A stretch of DNA of 64,000 nt from Dokdonella fugitiva (GCF_014138265.1 NZ_JACGXL010000003.1:124001-188000); one strand, 5' to 3'. Positions 38,596 to 47,079 are shown, counted from the first letter of the stretch. Made by a program: numbers and translations. Notes: generated by a model not told the origin, from the letters alone.

Positions 38596-39410
38596 CAGTA
38601 GCTGTGCTCCGCCGCAGGGAACTCGCCGCTGCGCACCGCGGCCGCATAGGCGCTGATCGCGCCGAGCACGGAGTTCGTGCCGGGGAGGAAATCCTTGCTG
38701 AAACGCGGGCGCTTGCCCGGCGTGATGCCGAGCAGGTCGTGCACGACGAGCACCTGGCCGTCGCAGTCGGCACCGGCGCCGATGCCGATCGTCGGGATCG
38801 CGAGATCGCGCGTGATCTCGGCGGCGAGCGCGGCCGGCACGCACTCGAGCACGAGCAGGTCCGCGCCGGCCTCCTGCACCGCGCGCGCATCGGCGCGCAG
38901 GCGCGCCGCCGTCTCGTCGTCGCGCCCTTGCACCTTGTAGCCGCCTAAGCGATGCACCGCCTGCGGCGTGAGGCCGAGGTGCGCGCACACCGGCACTTCG
39001 TGCCGCTTGAGCGCATGGATGATCGCGCAGACCCAATCCGCCCCTTCGAGCTTGACCATCGCGGCACCACCCTCGCCGAGCAGGCGCGCGGCGTTGGCGA
39101 GCGCGAGTTCTTCGTTGCGGTAGCTCATGAACGGCAGGTCGGCGACGAGCAGCGGGCGGCGCAGGCCGCGCGCGACGCAGGCGGTGTGATAGACCATCGC
39201 GTCCATCGTCACGGGCAACGTGCTCGCATGACCCTGCACGACCATGCCGAGCGAATCGCCGACGAGCACGAGGTCGACGCCGGCCTCGTCCGCGCGCGTG
39301 GCGATGCCTGCGTCGTAGGCGGTGATCGACACGATCTTCTCGCCGCGTCGCTTGCGGGCTTGCAGATCCGGCACGGTGATCGGAACGGCGGGCGCTGTAT
39401 TGGCGTACAT
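38595..39410 (-). CDS. panB: 3-methyl-2-oxobutanoate hydroxymethyltransferase PanB
   Basis: Makes ketopantoate from alpha-ketoisovalerate and methylene-tetrahydrofolate. It has 271 residues with [30 protein letters not shown] (metal-binding Asp), [16 protein letters not shown] and IPTIGIGAG. The start at 39410 gives a normal-length N-terminus. It lies 104 bases after folK; an ATTATC at 39438-39443 reads GATAAT on the minus strand and could be a -10 for a panBC promoter. Confidence 0.97.
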   Translation of the reverse strand: MYANTAPAVPITVPDLQARKRRGEKIVSITAYDAGIATRADEAGVDLVLVGDSLGMVVQGHASTLPVTMDAMVYHTACVARGLRRPLLVADLPFMSYRNEELALANAARLLGEGGAAMVKLEGADWVCAIIHALKRHEVPVCAHLGLTPQAVHRLGGYKVQGRDDETAARLRADARAVQEAGADLLVLECVPAALAAEITRDLAIPTIGIGAGADCDGQVLVVHDLLGITPGKRPRFSKDFLPGTNSVLGAISAYAAAVRSGEFPAAEHSY

Positions 39411-39437
39411 CGTCGGGGCCTGCGGGTGTGGCCGGGC

Positions 39438-39443
39438 ATTATC
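39438..39443 (-). promoter_or_regulatory. Possible -10 element of panB-panC
   Basis: GATAAT on the minus strand, about 27 bases before the panB start, in the 104-base folK-panB gap. No matching -35 is obvious, so this is only a candidate. Confidence 0.3.
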
Positions 39444-39514
39444 ATCCGGGCGGCTTCGGAACCGGAAGATGCGTCCGCGCAGCCTGCGCACAAGAGCCGG
39501 CTGCCACGCCGCGC

Positions 39515-40015
39515 TCAATCGAGTCGCACGACCTCGCTGGCGTCGACGGCGGCGAGCAGGTCACGCACCCGGCCCGCGCCGGCGACGACGAAGTCGGGCG
39601 CGACCTGCGCGAGCGGAACGAGCACGAACGCGCGTCGCGCGATCTGCGGGTGCGGCAGCACGAGGCCGGGTTCGTCGATACGCAGGTCGCCGCAGGCGAG
39701 CAGGTCGAGGTCGAGCGTGCGCGGACCCCAGCGCGTGCCGTCGCGGACGCGCCCGTAGCGCCGCTCGATCGCCAGCAGCGCCTGCAGAAGCTCGCGCGGC
39801 GGCAGGTACGTATCGAGTTCGGCGACCGCATTGACGAACGCGGGCTGCTCGGTCACGCCCCACGGCGCGCTGCGATACGACGGGGAGCGCGCCACCAGGT
39901 GGGTTGACGCGAGAGCGGCGAGTTCATCGAATGCGCGTTCGACCTGGCGGCGTGGATCGCCGAGATTGCTGCCGAGCCCGACGAAGGCGCGACGCGCGAC
40001 GCGCGCCTCAGTCAC
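39515..40015 (-). CDS. folK: 2-amino-4-hydroxy-6-hydroxymethyldihydropteridine pyrophosphokinase FolK
   Basis: Transfers diphosphate to the pterin in folate synthesis. It has 166 residues with the family motifs [24 protein letters not shown] and [16 protein letters not shown] (catalytic Asp pair), then [16 protein letters not shown]. The start is GTG at 40015, overlapping the end of pcnB by eight bases; no ATG fits. The product pathway (folate C1 units) feeds PanB next door. Confidence 0.93.
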   Translation of the reverse strand: MTEARVARRAFVGLGSNLGDPRRQVERAFDELAALASTHLVARSPSYRSAPWGVTEQPAFVNAVAELDTYLPPRELLQALLAIERRYGRVRDGTRWGPRTLDLDLLACGDLRIDEPGLVLPHPQIARRAFVLVPLAQVAPDFVVAGAGRVRDLLAAVDASEVVRLD

Positions 40016-41381
40016 CGGCGTCGACGACGGAGGCCACACCCGCCTTCTTGCGCCGGCGCCGGCGCGGACGCTTGCGCTTCGTCGCGGCGGGCGCTTCGCT
40101 GCTGCTCGCCGGCGGCGGCGCCGCGGCGAGGCGCTCGGCGAGCTGGTTATGGTCGAGCTGCTGCGCCTCGGTCCACCATCTGGCGAGCTCGGCGAGTTCG
40201 GGTGATTCGTCGGCGCGCAGCACGAGGAAATCGTAGGCGGCGCGGAAACGCGGGTGCTCGAGCAGGCGGAACGCGCGCTTCTTCGTGCGCTGCGCGAAGC
40301 GCGGCTGCATCGCCCAGATTTCCTCGACCGCGATCGTGAAACGCCGCGGCACGGCGACGCGCTGCGCCTGCTCGCGCAGCACGCGTTCGGTCGCGTGGGA
40401 CCAGGCCGCGCCGGCGTCGGCACCGCCTTCGATCGCCGCGTGCGCCGCGCGTCGCACCGGCTCCCACAGCAACGCGGCGAACAGGAACGCGGGAGTGACC
40501 GGCTTGTCTTCGCGCACGCGGGCGTCGGTGTTGGCGAGCGTCTGCTCGACCAGGCGGCGGAACGCCGCCGCGTCGCCCTGCGCGAGCACGCGCGCGGTCG
40601 CGGGGAACACGTGCTCGAGCAGGCCGTGCTGTTCGAGCGAACGGAAGCTCGCGAGGCCGTGGCCGCTGAGGAACAGCTTGAGCGATTCGTCGAACAGGCG
40701 CGCCGGCGGCGCTTCCGCGAGCAGCGAGCCGAGCGCGGCGAACGGCGCGGCGGTGGCCGGTTCGATCGTGAACCCGAGCTTCGCGGCGAGGCGGGCGGCA
40801 CGCAGCATGCGCACCGGATCCTCGCGGTAGCGCTGCTCCGGATCGCCGATCAGGCGCAGCACGCGATGCTGCAGGTCCTCCATGCCACCGACCGAATCGA
40901 GCACGCTGAAATCGGAGATGTCGTAATAGAGCGCGTTGACCGTGAAGTCGCGGCGCACCGCGTCCTCCTCGATCGTGCCGTAGACGTTGTCGCGCACGAG
41001 CCGTCCGTCGACGAGGTGGCGGTCGCCGCTGCCGTCGTCGCTGCTGCCGCGGAACGTCGCCACTTCGACGATCTCGCGGCCGAACACGACGTGGGCGAGG
41101 CGGAAGCGCCGGCCTATCAGGCGGCAGTTGCGGAACAGCGCGCGCACCTGTTCCGGCGTCGCGTCGGTGGCGATGTCGAAATCCTTCGGGTGGCCGCCGA
41201 GCAGCAGGTCGCGCACGGCGCCGCCGACGAGGCAGGCGCGATGTCCCGCCTCGTGCAGGCGATACAGCACGCGCAGCGCGCCGGCCGAGATGCTCTTGCG
41301 CGAAATCGCGTGCTCAGCGCGCGGGATGATGCGGAACGAGCCGGGGATGGGCGCTTCCTGTACGATTCGTTCCGACGTCAT
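40008..41381 (-). CDS. pcnB: Poly(A) polymerase I PcnB
   Basis: Adds 3' poly(A) tails that promote RNA decay. It has 457 residues. The nucleotidyltransferase signature is CLVGGAVRDLLLG, with HPKDFDIATDATPEQ carrying the DxD, followed by RRDFTVNALYYD and EDPVRMLRAARLAAKLGF of class II enzymes. The C-terminus is very basic (KRKRPRRRRRKK), typical of PcnB and absent from CCA-adding enzymes. It is first in the pcnB-folK-panB-panC unit and divergent from tRNA-Glu. Confidence 0.95.
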   Translation of the reverse strand: MTSERIVQEAPIPGSFRIIPRAEHAISRKSISAGALRVLYRLHEAGHRACLVGGAVRDLLLGGHPKDFDIATDATPEQVRALFRNCRLIGRRFRLAHVVFGREIVEVATFRGSSDDGSGDRHLVDGRLVRDNVYGTIEEDAVRRDFTVNALYYDISDFSVLDSVGGMEDLQHRVLRLIGDPEQRYREDPVRMLRAARLAAKLGFTIEPATAAPFAALGSLLAEAPPARLFDESLKLFLSGHGLASFRSLEQHGLLEHVFPATARVLAQGDAAAFRRLVEQTLANTDARVREDKPVTPAFLFAALLWEPVRRAAHAAIEGGADAGAAWSHATERVLREQAQRVAVPRRFTIAVEEIWAMQPRFAQRTKKRAFRLLEHPRFRAAYDFLVLRADESPELAELARWWTEAQQLDHNQLAERLAAAPPPASSSEAPAATKRKRPRRRRRKKAGVASVVDAGD

Positions 41382-41403
41382 CCGCTGCTTCTGCTCCGGT
41401 GGT

Positions 41404-41431
41404 TTGCCGCACGTTACCGATTCGTTATACT
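41404..41431 (+). promoter_or_regulatory. Promoter of tRNA-Glu
   Basis: TTGCCG (41404-41409), a 16-base spacer and TATACT (41426-41431), with the expected start about 18 bases before the mature tRNA 5' end. Confidence 0.75.
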
Positions 41432-41455
41432 ACGCAGCTCGGCAATTCCCAACAC

Positions 41456-41531
41456 GCTCCCTTCGTCTAGTGGTCTAGGACACCGCCCTCTCAAGGCGGG
41501 AACACGAGTTCGAACCTCGTAGGGAGCGCCA
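41456..41531 (+). tRNA. tRNA-Glu, anticodon CTC
   Basis: Acceptor GCTCCCT pairs with AGGGAGC, followed by an encoded GCCA end. The anticodon stem CCGCC/GGCGG holds loop CTCTCAA, anticodon CTC (reads GAG). The T arm contains GAGTTCGAACCTC. The length is 76 nt. It is a single tRNA with its own promoter; no clear terminator follows. Confidence 0.96.
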
Positions 41532-41605
41532 TTTGCTTGTGCGATCGTCCTTGATCGCTGCCTGACCAGACGCCTCAGACTCATTGCCGCGTTTTCGACG
41601 ATCCA

Positions 41606-41625
41606 GTCCAGAGCGGCCGTCCATG
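41606..41625 (+). repeat. Interspersed palindromic repeat, copy 2 (diverged)
   Basis: Shares GTCCAGAGCGGCC and TCCATG with the copy at 41703-41727, differing at one base between them (G for A), and is then followed by ATGG, so the palindrome is incomplete. Confidence 0.7.
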
Positions 41626-41702
41626 ATGGTTCCTTTTTGCGATCATCCCTGGTCGCGGCTCGGAAGCGAACGCCCTCCGTCGGCAGCGTCTTCGGGCATC
41701 GG

Positions 41703-41727
41703 GTCCAGAGCGGCCATCCATGGCCGC
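41703..41727 (+). repeat. Interspersed palindromic repeat, copy 3
   Basis: Begins GTCCAGAG and contains the perfect palindrome GCGGCCAT CC ATGGCCGC at 41710-41727. Its 23-base core is identical, inverted, to 36981-37003. Confidence 0.8.
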
Positions 41728-41795
41728 ACTCCTCAGGACCGCCGCTTTGAGTGAGTCGACTCGGGGGCTCGTATTTCGCCTGCGCTTGCGCATCC

Positions 41796-41835
41796 TGTAG
41801 GAGCAGCTTCGGCCGCGATGCTTTCGGCCGCGCGA
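41796..41835 (+). repeat. GTAG-type REP element, degenerate
   Basis: TGTAGGAGC, then AGCTTCGGCCGCGATGC, resembles the REP consensus common in Pseudomonas and Xanthomonadales (GTAGGAGC GGCTTC AGCCGCGA) with two stem substitutions. Such REPs are moved by RAYT transposases; none is encoded in this window. Confidence 0.6.
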
Positions 41836-41912
41836 TACGCGATCGCGCGCAACGGACCCGTGCGCCCAGCTCCTGAAACCACGACTACGACGACGGCTGT
41901 TCCGTGCGAGGC

Positions 41913-41941
41913 ATGACCGCCGCGGCGCGCTCACTTACAAT
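41913..41941 (+). promoter_or_regulatory. Promoter of fdxA
   Basis: ATGACC (41913-41918), 17 bases, TACAAT (41936-41941), about 31 bases before the fdxA ATG. The -10 is good and the -35 matches four of six positions. Confidence 0.6.
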
Positions 41942-41971
41942 GCGTGTCTCGCCCACGGATTCGACCTTCCC

Positions 41972-42295
41972 ATGCCTTTCGTCGTCATCGAGAACTGCAT
42001 CAAGTGCAAGTACACCGACTGCGTCGAGGTCTGCCCGGTCGACTGTTTCCACGAAGGGCCGAACTTCCTCGTGATCGACCCCGAGGAGTGCATCGACTGC
42101 ACCTTGTGCGAACCGGAGTGCCCGGCGAAAGCAATATATCCCGAGGACGACGTGCCGGCGGGCCAGGAAAGCTTCATCGCGCTCAATGCCGAACTCGCGA
42201 AGGCGTGGCCGGTGCTCACCGAACGCAAGGACGCGCCGGCCGACGCGAAGGAATGGGACGGCAAGCCGGGCAAGCTGCCGCTGCTCGAGCGCTGA
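41972..42295 (+). CDS. fdxA: 7Fe ferredoxin FdxA
   Basis: A 107-residue electron carrier with one 3Fe-4S and one 4Fe-4S cluster. The cysteine pattern equals Azotobacter FdI shifted by one: Cys9, 17 and 50 for the 3Fe cluster and Cys21, 40, 43 and 46 for the 4Fe cluster, in [14 protein letters not shown] and [12 protein letters not shown]. The acidic C-terminal extension is usual for FdxA. It is monocistronic with its own promoter and convergent with bamC. Confidence 0.95.
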   Translation: MPFVVIENCIKCKYTDCVEVCPVDCFHEGPNFLVIDPEECIDCTLCEPECPAKAIYPEDDVPAGQESFIALNAELAKAWPVLTERKDAPADAKEWDGKPGKLPLLER

Positions 42296-42361
42296 TCGGG
42301 CTTCCGTTGCGAGCCCGGCTCCCGCCGGGCATGCGCCCGGCAGGCGGCGATCACGCAAGGC

Positions 42362-43006
42362 TCAGGAGAGGCGCTCGCGCAGGGTCTGCAGCAGTGCGCG
42401 CGCGGCATCGCGCGACGCTTCGTCGTCCGCGCCTTCGACGCTGACGCGGCTGCCCGAGCCTTCCGCCGCGACCCGCACGGTCAGCTGCACGCGCGCCGTC
42501 GTCTTGTTGCCGGCACGACCGAGCGTGATTGCGCGCTTGAACCAGCCCGGCTTGGTCGTCGTCGTGCCGGTCGTCTCGACCGTGTAGGTGTAGCCCGATT
42601 CGTCGCGATTGACGATCGTCGCGGCGCCGGAGCGCTCGAGCGCGAGGCCGACGCGCGACCACGTGTTCGCGACCGCGTCGGAAACCGTCAGGCCATTGCC
42701 GCTCAGCAGCGCGCCCGGAACGCCCGCGACGACCGGCGGCGGCGCCGTCGCGCCCGCATCGATACCGGCGCTTGCCGGCGCAGCGCCTGGCGCCGGCGTG
42801 GCCGCCCGCGCGCCCGCCGCGGGCACGGTCAGCGCGCCGGCGCTGTTCGGCGTGTCGAGGTCGGGCGGCACTTCCAGCGGTCGCGACTCGACCGCGGTCT
42901 TGTATTCGTCGTTCTTGCGCTCGAAATGACGGTGCAGGAAGCCGCAGCCGCCGAGCAGCGACGCCGAAACCAGCACCGCCAGCAACGTACAGATGTTCCG
43001 TCTCAC
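42362..43006 (-). CDS. bamC: Outer-membrane protein assembly lipoprotein BamC-like
   Basis: A 214-residue lipoprotein with lipobox LLGGC (Cys21), a KNDEYKTAVESRPLEVPPDL segment close to the BamC N-terminal unstructured region that binds BamD, an Ala/Pro/Gly-rich linker, and one helix-grip-like domain (AVANTWSRVGLALERSG to ALLQTLRERL). E. coli BamC is longer with two such domains, so this is a shorter version. The start is GTG at 43006. It follows dapA by 33 bases, the same dapA-bamC order as in E. coli. Confidence 0.88.
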   Translation of the reverse strand: MRRNICTLLAVLVSASLLGGCGFLHRHFERKNDEYKTAVESRPLEVPPDLDTPNSAGALTVPAAGARAATPAPGAAPASAGIDAGATAPPPVVAGVPGALLSGNGLTVSDAVANTWSRVGLALERSGAATIVNRDESGYTYTVETTGTTTTKPGWFKRAITLGRAGNKTTARVQLTVRVAAEGSGSRVSVEGADDEASRDAARALLQTLRERLS

Positions 43007-43039
43007 AGATAGCGTCCCGTCGTCAGTGATCCGCCTAGT

Positions 43040-43942
43040 CTACCCGACTGCGGGGGCGGCCTCGACCAGTCCCAGTTCAGCCAGGACGCGATCGGCGTCC
43101 GCCCGCAAGGCCGCCGAAAGCTCGGTCAGCGGGAGCCGCGGCGTCGCCGAACCGAGGCCGAGCCGCGACAGGCACCACTTGAGAGGGATCGGATTCGGCT
43201 CGAGTCCTAGCGCGTCGTAGAGCGGCTGCAGGCGGCGATCCAGCTCGCCCGCGACCGCCTCGTCGCCGCGCGCACAGGCCGCGCACATCGCCGCGAACAG
43301 CGCCGGTGCGACGTTCGCGGCGACCGAGATCACGCCATCGGCACCGGCCAGCTGCGCGCGGGCGCAGGTCGGGTCGTCGCCCGACAGGATGCTGAACGAC
43401 GGTGTGCGCAACGCGAGCAGTTCGCGCATACGCGCCGCGTCGCCGACGGCTTCCTTGATGCCGGCGATGTTGCCGTGCCCGGCGAGGCGCGCGACGGTCT
43501 CGGGCCGCAGGTCGCACGCGGTGCGGCTCGGCACGTTGTAGAGCACGACCGGCACGCGCGCGCGATCGGCCACTTCGCTGAAGTGGCGGAACATGCCGTC
43601 CTGCGTCGGCCGCACATAGGCGGGCGCGACGACGAGCGCATAGTCGACGCCCGCGTCGGCGGCGCGCTGCGTCTGCGCAATCGTCTTGTGGGTCGAGGAC
43701 AGGCCGCTGCCCGCCAGCACGGGCACGCGTCCGGCGACGCGCGCGACCGCGAATGCGATCAGGCGCGAATACTCCTCGTCGTCGAGCGCCGCGGCCTCGC
43801 CGGTCGAACCGGCGACGACGAGCGCACGCGTGCCGCCGGCGAGCTGCTGGTCGACGAGTCGACCGTACGCGTCGAGATCGAGCGCGCCGTCGCCCGCCCG
43901 GAACGGCGTCGCGAGTGCGCAGATGCTGCCTGAAAGAGCCAC
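43040..43942 (-). CDS. dapA: 4-hydroxy-tetrahydrodipicolinate synthase DapA
   Basis: Condenses aspartate semialdehyde and pyruvate in lysine/DAP synthesis. It has 300 residues from the GTG at 43942, where GSICALATPF matches the family start; an in-frame ATG at 44005 would add 21 non-conserved residues. Schiff-base Lys lies in AGIKEAVGD and the catalytic Tyr in LYNVPSRTACDLRPE. The threonine pair of the relay reads GSTGEA, with Ser in place of the first Thr. It is paired with bamC downstream and divergent from gcvR. Confidence 0.94.
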   Translation of the reverse strand: MALSGSICALATPFRAGDGALDLDAYGRLVDQQLAGGTRALVVAGSTGEAAALDDEEYSRLIAFAVARVAGRVPVLAGSGLSSTHKTIAQTQRAADAGVDYALVVAPAYVRPTQDGMFRHFSEVADRARVPVVLYNVPSRTACDLRPETVARLAGHGNIAGIKEAVGDAARMRELLALRTPSFSILSGDDPTCARAQLAGADGVISVAANVAPALFAAMCAACARGDEAVAGELDRRLQPLYDALGLEPNPIPLKWCLSRLGLGSATPRLPLTELSAALRADADRVLAELGLVEAAPAVG

Positions 43943-44134
43943 GCCGGAACCTGCCTGCGGATCGGAATCGCTCGATGGTACGAGGGAAGCTTCGCGCAAG
44001 TCCATGCGCGGGCGCGGGCAATTCCGGGCATTCACGGGGCACGCGCGGCTGGCGCGCCGCGTCCGCTTGCGACCCCCGGGGTGCGCAAGTATTCTGCGGC
44101 GGAGCGCATCTCCGGCCGGTGCGGCGGGCAGGAC

Positions 44135-44725
44135 ATGGGAACCGTGAAGCAGGCAGGAAGGCAGGCCCCGGGCGACGCCACGCGACCCGCTTCGAACGAG
44201 AACTACCTCCTCATCAGCGCCTTCGGTACTCCCGCGCATTCGCCGCTCGTCGCTCTCAGCAAGCGCATCTCCGAATGCGGCTGCAACCTCGCCGAAGCGC
44301 GCGTCTCCACGCTCGGCAACGAACTCAGCGTGCTCGCGCTCGCGCAGGGCGCATGGGACGCGATCGCCAAGCTCGAGAACGCGCTCGCCCGGCTCGACCG
44401 CGACGGCGAGCTGCGCCTGGCCCATTTCCGCACGAGCGCGCGCCAGCCGCAGGCGAACCTGCTGCCGTACGTGGTCGAGGTGGTCGCCGCCGACAAGACC
44501 GGCGTGCTGTTCCAGCTCGCCGAATTCTTCGAACGCCAGAACATCACGATCGAGCAACTGCATTCGACGCGCTACCGCGCGATGCAGACCGGCGCGGACA
44601 TGTTCTCGGCGCAGATCACCATCGGCATCCCGAACACGATGCACATCGCCGCGCTGCGCGACGATTTCCTCGAGTTCTGCGACGGCCTCAACCTCGACGC
44701 GATCATGGACCCGATGAAGTTCTGA
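44135..44725 (+). CDS. gcvR: Glycine cleavage system transcriptional repressor family protein GcvR (two ACT domains)
   Basis: A 196-residue protein with two ACT modules: YLLISAFGTPAHSPLVALSKRISECGCNL in the N-terminal half and VVEVVAADKTGVLFQLAEFFERQNI in the second. In E. coli GcvR binds GcvA and represses gcv. The start at 44135 is chosen because the upstream in-frame GTG at 44081 adds an unconserved stretch. It lies two bases before bcp; the dapA/gcvR/bcp neighbourhood matches E. coli. Confidence 0.9.
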   Translation: MGTVKQAGRQAPGDATRPASNENYLLISAFGTPAHSPLVALSKRISECGCNLAEARVSTLGNELSVLALAQGAWDAIAKLENALARLDRDGELRLAHFRTSARQPQANLLPYVVEVVAADKTGVLFQLAEFFERQNITIEQLHSTRYRAMQTGADMFSAQITIGIPNTMHIAALRDDFLEFCDGLNLDAIMDPMKF

Positions 44726-44727
44726 CC

Positions 44728-45189
44728 ATGCCCGACATCGGCAAGAAAGTTCCGAAACTCAAGGGCGTCCTGCACGACGGCAGCACGCTCGCCCTCGCCG
44801 ACCTGCGTGGCCAGGCCGTGGCCGTGTACTTCTACCCGAAGGACAACACACCCGGCTGCACCAACGAGGCGCACGGCTTCCGCGACCTCTACAAGCAGTT
44901 CCGCAAGGCCGGCTGCGAGATCGTCGGCGTGTCGCGCGATTCCACCGCCTCGCACGCGAAGTTCCGCCAGAAGCACGCGTTGCCGTTCCCGCTCGTCGCC
45001 GACACCGACGAGGCCTGGTGCAACGCGTTCGGCGTGCTCGGCGAGAAGACGCTGTACGGGCGCAAGTTCGTCGGCGTCATCCGCAGCACCTTCCTCGTCG
45101 ACGCCGAAGGCACGCTGGTCGCGGAGTGGCGCAACGTGCGCGTGCCCGGCCACGCCGCCGCCGTACTGGAGCGCGCCACCCAGCTGTGA
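44728..45189 (+). CDS. bcp: Peroxiredoxin Bcp/PrxQ family
   Basis: A 153-residue thiol peroxidase. The peroxidatic Cys44 sits in NTPGCTNEAHGFRD. The resolving Cys found five residues later in E. coli Bcp is replaced by His49, leaving Cys63 (KAGCEIVG) and a Cys near residue 98 as possible partners, so it may work as a one-Cys or an alternative two-Cys enzyme. The ATG lies two bases after the gcvR stop, so the two are cotranscribed. Confidence 0.95.
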   Translation: MPDIGKKVPKLKGVLHDGSTLALADLRGQAVAVYFYPKDNTPGCTNEAHGFRDLYKQFRKAGCEIVGVSRDSTASHAKFRQKHALPFPLVADTDEAWCNAFGVLGEKTLYGRKFVGVIRSTFLVDAEGTLVAEWRNVRVPGHAAAVLERATQL

Positions 45190-45394
45190 CCGTCATCTCG
45201 CCCTGCTATATCCCGACCGGGAACTTCGAGAGTCCGCCCCGCCGGCGGATGTTCGAATCGGCGAGCCGACCTCCGCACCGACGCCCCCGCCGCGATCCGT
45301 CCGGATCGCGCCGCGCGCCGTCTCCGACGTTCCCGCACGAACCGCGCGCGTGCCTGCGCGTGCGCGGCCCTTACTTCCCGCACGAGGCTCCCGC

Positions 45395-46795
45395 ATGACT
45401 CGAGGCAAGCGCATCTACGTACTCGACACCAACGTGCTCATGCATGACCCGACGTCGCTGTTCCGCTTCGAGGAACACGACGTGTTCATCCCGATGACGG
45501 TGCTCGAGGAACTGGATGCCGCGAAGAAAGGCACCTCGGAGACATCGCGCAACGCGCGCCAGGTCAGCCGCTTCCTCAACGAGCTGATGGTCGCCGGCAA
45601 CGGCCACCCGATCGAGGACGGCGTCGAGCTGCGCCTGCCGCAGGGCTTGCAGCTCGATCGCAAGCCGAAGGCCGGTCGCCTGTACTTCCAGACCAACGCG
45701 CACGTCGCGGTCGACAAGCGCTCGACGCGCACGATGCCCGACAACCTCATCCTCGCCGCGGTCGTCGGCCTGCGCGAGGCGCGCCCGCGCGAACCGGTCG
45801 TGCTGGTGTCGAAGGACATCAACCTGCGCATCAAGGCGAAGATCTACGGCATCACCGCGGAGGACTACGAGAACGACCGCGCGCTCGACGACTTCAGCCT
45901 GCTCTACAACGGCCTCGCCGAATTGCCGGAGAACTTCTGGGACCGCCACGGCGAACTGCGCTCGTGGTCGGAACGCGGCCGCACGTTCTACGAAGTGAAG
46001 CGACGCAAGGACGAGGACTGGCATCCGAACCAGAACCTGTTCCTGCCCGGCGAGGACGAGGTCGAACTGCGCGTGCTGCGCCTGGAAGGCCAGAAGGCAG
46101 TGCTGCAGATCGTCGACGACTACCGCATCGGCGCGTCGCATTCGGTGTGGGGCATCCAGGCGCGCAACCGCGAGCAGAACTTCGCGCTCAATGCGCTGAT
46201 GGATCCGGAAATCGACTTCGTCACCCTGCTCGGCACCGCGGGCACCGGCAAGACCCTGCTCGCGCTCGCCGCCGGCCTCGCCCAGGTCATGGACCAGCAG
46301 CGCTACCGCGAGATCATCATGACGCGCGCGACCGTCTCGGTCGGCGAGGACATCGGCTTCCTGCCCGGTACCGAGGAAGAGAAGATGACGCCGTGGATGG
46401 GCGCGCTCACGGACAACCTCGAAGTGCTGACCAATCCGCAGGAAGGCGGCGCATGGGGCCGCGCGGCGACCAACGACCTGCTCGCCTCGCGCATCAAGAT
46501 CCGCTCGATGAACTTCATGCGCGGCCGTACCTTCCTCAGCCGCTACGTGATCATCGACGAGGCGCAGAACCTCACGCCGAAGCAGATGAAGACGCTCATC
46601 ACCCGCGCGGGTCCGGGCAGCAAGATCATCTGCCTCGGCAACGTCGAGCAGATCGACACGCCGTACCTCACCGAGACGACGTCGGGCCTCACCTACGCGG
46701 TCGACCGCTTCAAGGACTGGGAGCACAGCGCGCACATCACGCTGCGCCGCGGCGAGCGCTCGCGCCTCGCGGACTACGCGTCAGAGGTGCTCTGA
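45395..46795 (+). CDS. PhoH family protein with N-terminal PIN domain
   Basis: A 466-residue protein: a PIN ribonuclease-like domain (residues 1-150, opening YVLDTNVLMHDP with further acidic residues LEELDAAK and VSKDINLRIKA) followed by a PhoH P-loop ATPase (GTAGTGKTLLALAAG near residue 287; YVIIDEAQNLTPKQMKTLITR). This PhoH2/YlaK architecture suggests an RNA helicase-ribonuclease; no vapB-like antitoxin gene precedes it. The start at 45395 has GAGG seven bases upstream. About 205 bases with no other feature separate it from bcp. Confidence 0.93.
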   Translation: MTRGKRIYVLDTNVLMHDPTSLFRFEEHDVFIPMTVLEELDAAKKGTSETSRNARQVSRFLNELMVAGNGHPIEDGVELRLPQGLQLDRKPKAGRLYFQTNAHVAVDKRSTRTMPDNLILAAVVGLREARPREPVVLVSKDINLRIKAKIYGITAEDYENDRALDDFSLLYNGLAELPENFWDRHGELRSWSERGRTFYEVKRRKDEDWHPNQNLFLPGEDEVELRVLRLEGQKAVLQIVDDYRIGASHSVWGIQARNREQNFALNALMDPEIDFVTLLGTAGTGKTLLALAAGLAQVMDQQRYREIIMTRATVSVGEDIGFLPGTEEEKMTPWMGALTDNLEVLTNPQEGGAWGRAATNDLLASRIKIRSMNFMRGRTFLSRYVIIDEAQNLTPKQMKTLITRAGPGSKIICLGNVEQIDTPYLTETTSGLTYAVDRFKDWEHSAHITLRRGERSRLADYASEVL

Positions 46796-46823
46796 GGAGT
46801 CGCGGAACGGTTTCCGGATCACG

Positions 46824-46849
46824 CGCCTCGCGTCGATCGACGCGAGGCG
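46824..46849. repeat. Perfect 26-bp palindrome downstream of phoH
   Basis: A self-complementary sequence with no spacer, centred on CGTCGA|TCGACG and extending through CGCCTCG/CGAGGCG. It is flanked by a second arm pair GCGGAACG/CGTTCCGC. There is no T-run after it on either strand, so it would form a very stable 3' hairpin in the phoH transcript. Confidence 0.75.
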
Positions 46850-47044
46850 TTCCGCGGCGCGGACTGCACTACGCTCGAACCCGTCGCGCAAGATCGCGTC
46901 GTCGATGTCGGTCGCGAAGGTAAGCCGACGTTCGTCGCGTTGGCACCGTCGAGCGCACCCACCATCGAGTGCCCCTCCCTTTGACAAGGCGGGCCGCAGC
47001 GGGTCGCCGCTTCGACATTGCCTTCGAACCGCGCGACGCACCCG

Positions 47045-47079
47045 CCAAAGCCCGACGCGCGCGAATGCGGGCGTCGGGC
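47045..47079 (-). terminator. Terminator-like hairpin after the outer-membrane protein gene
   Basis: On the minus strand GCCCGACGC pairs with GCGTCGGGC around a 12-base loop, followed by TTTGG. It starts 23 bases after the gene's stop. The T-run is short. Confidence 0.55.

Larger units (their letters stand above)
41532..41912. other. Non-coding, repeat-rich intergenic region
   Basis: About 380 bases between tRNA-Glu and fdxA with no supportable gene. It holds two copies of an interspersed palindromic repeat (41606-41625 and 41703-41727) and a degenerate GTAG-type REP (41796-41835), with CAGGAGC in opposite orientation near 41869-41876. No terminator with a T-run after tRNA-Glu is obvious apart from a short CCTTTTTGCG near 41632. 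Confidence 0.7.

Noticed and set aside
42296-42361. GC-rich hairpins between fdxA and bamC as a bidirectional terminator
   Set aside because: GCCCGGC/GCCGGGC arms are present but neither strand has a T-run, so a rho-independent call is not supported.
46781-47041. Small minus-strand frame after phoH (about 86 codons)
   Set aside because: Overlaps the phoH end, has no ribosome-binding site, and spans the 26-base palindrome; no family resemblance.
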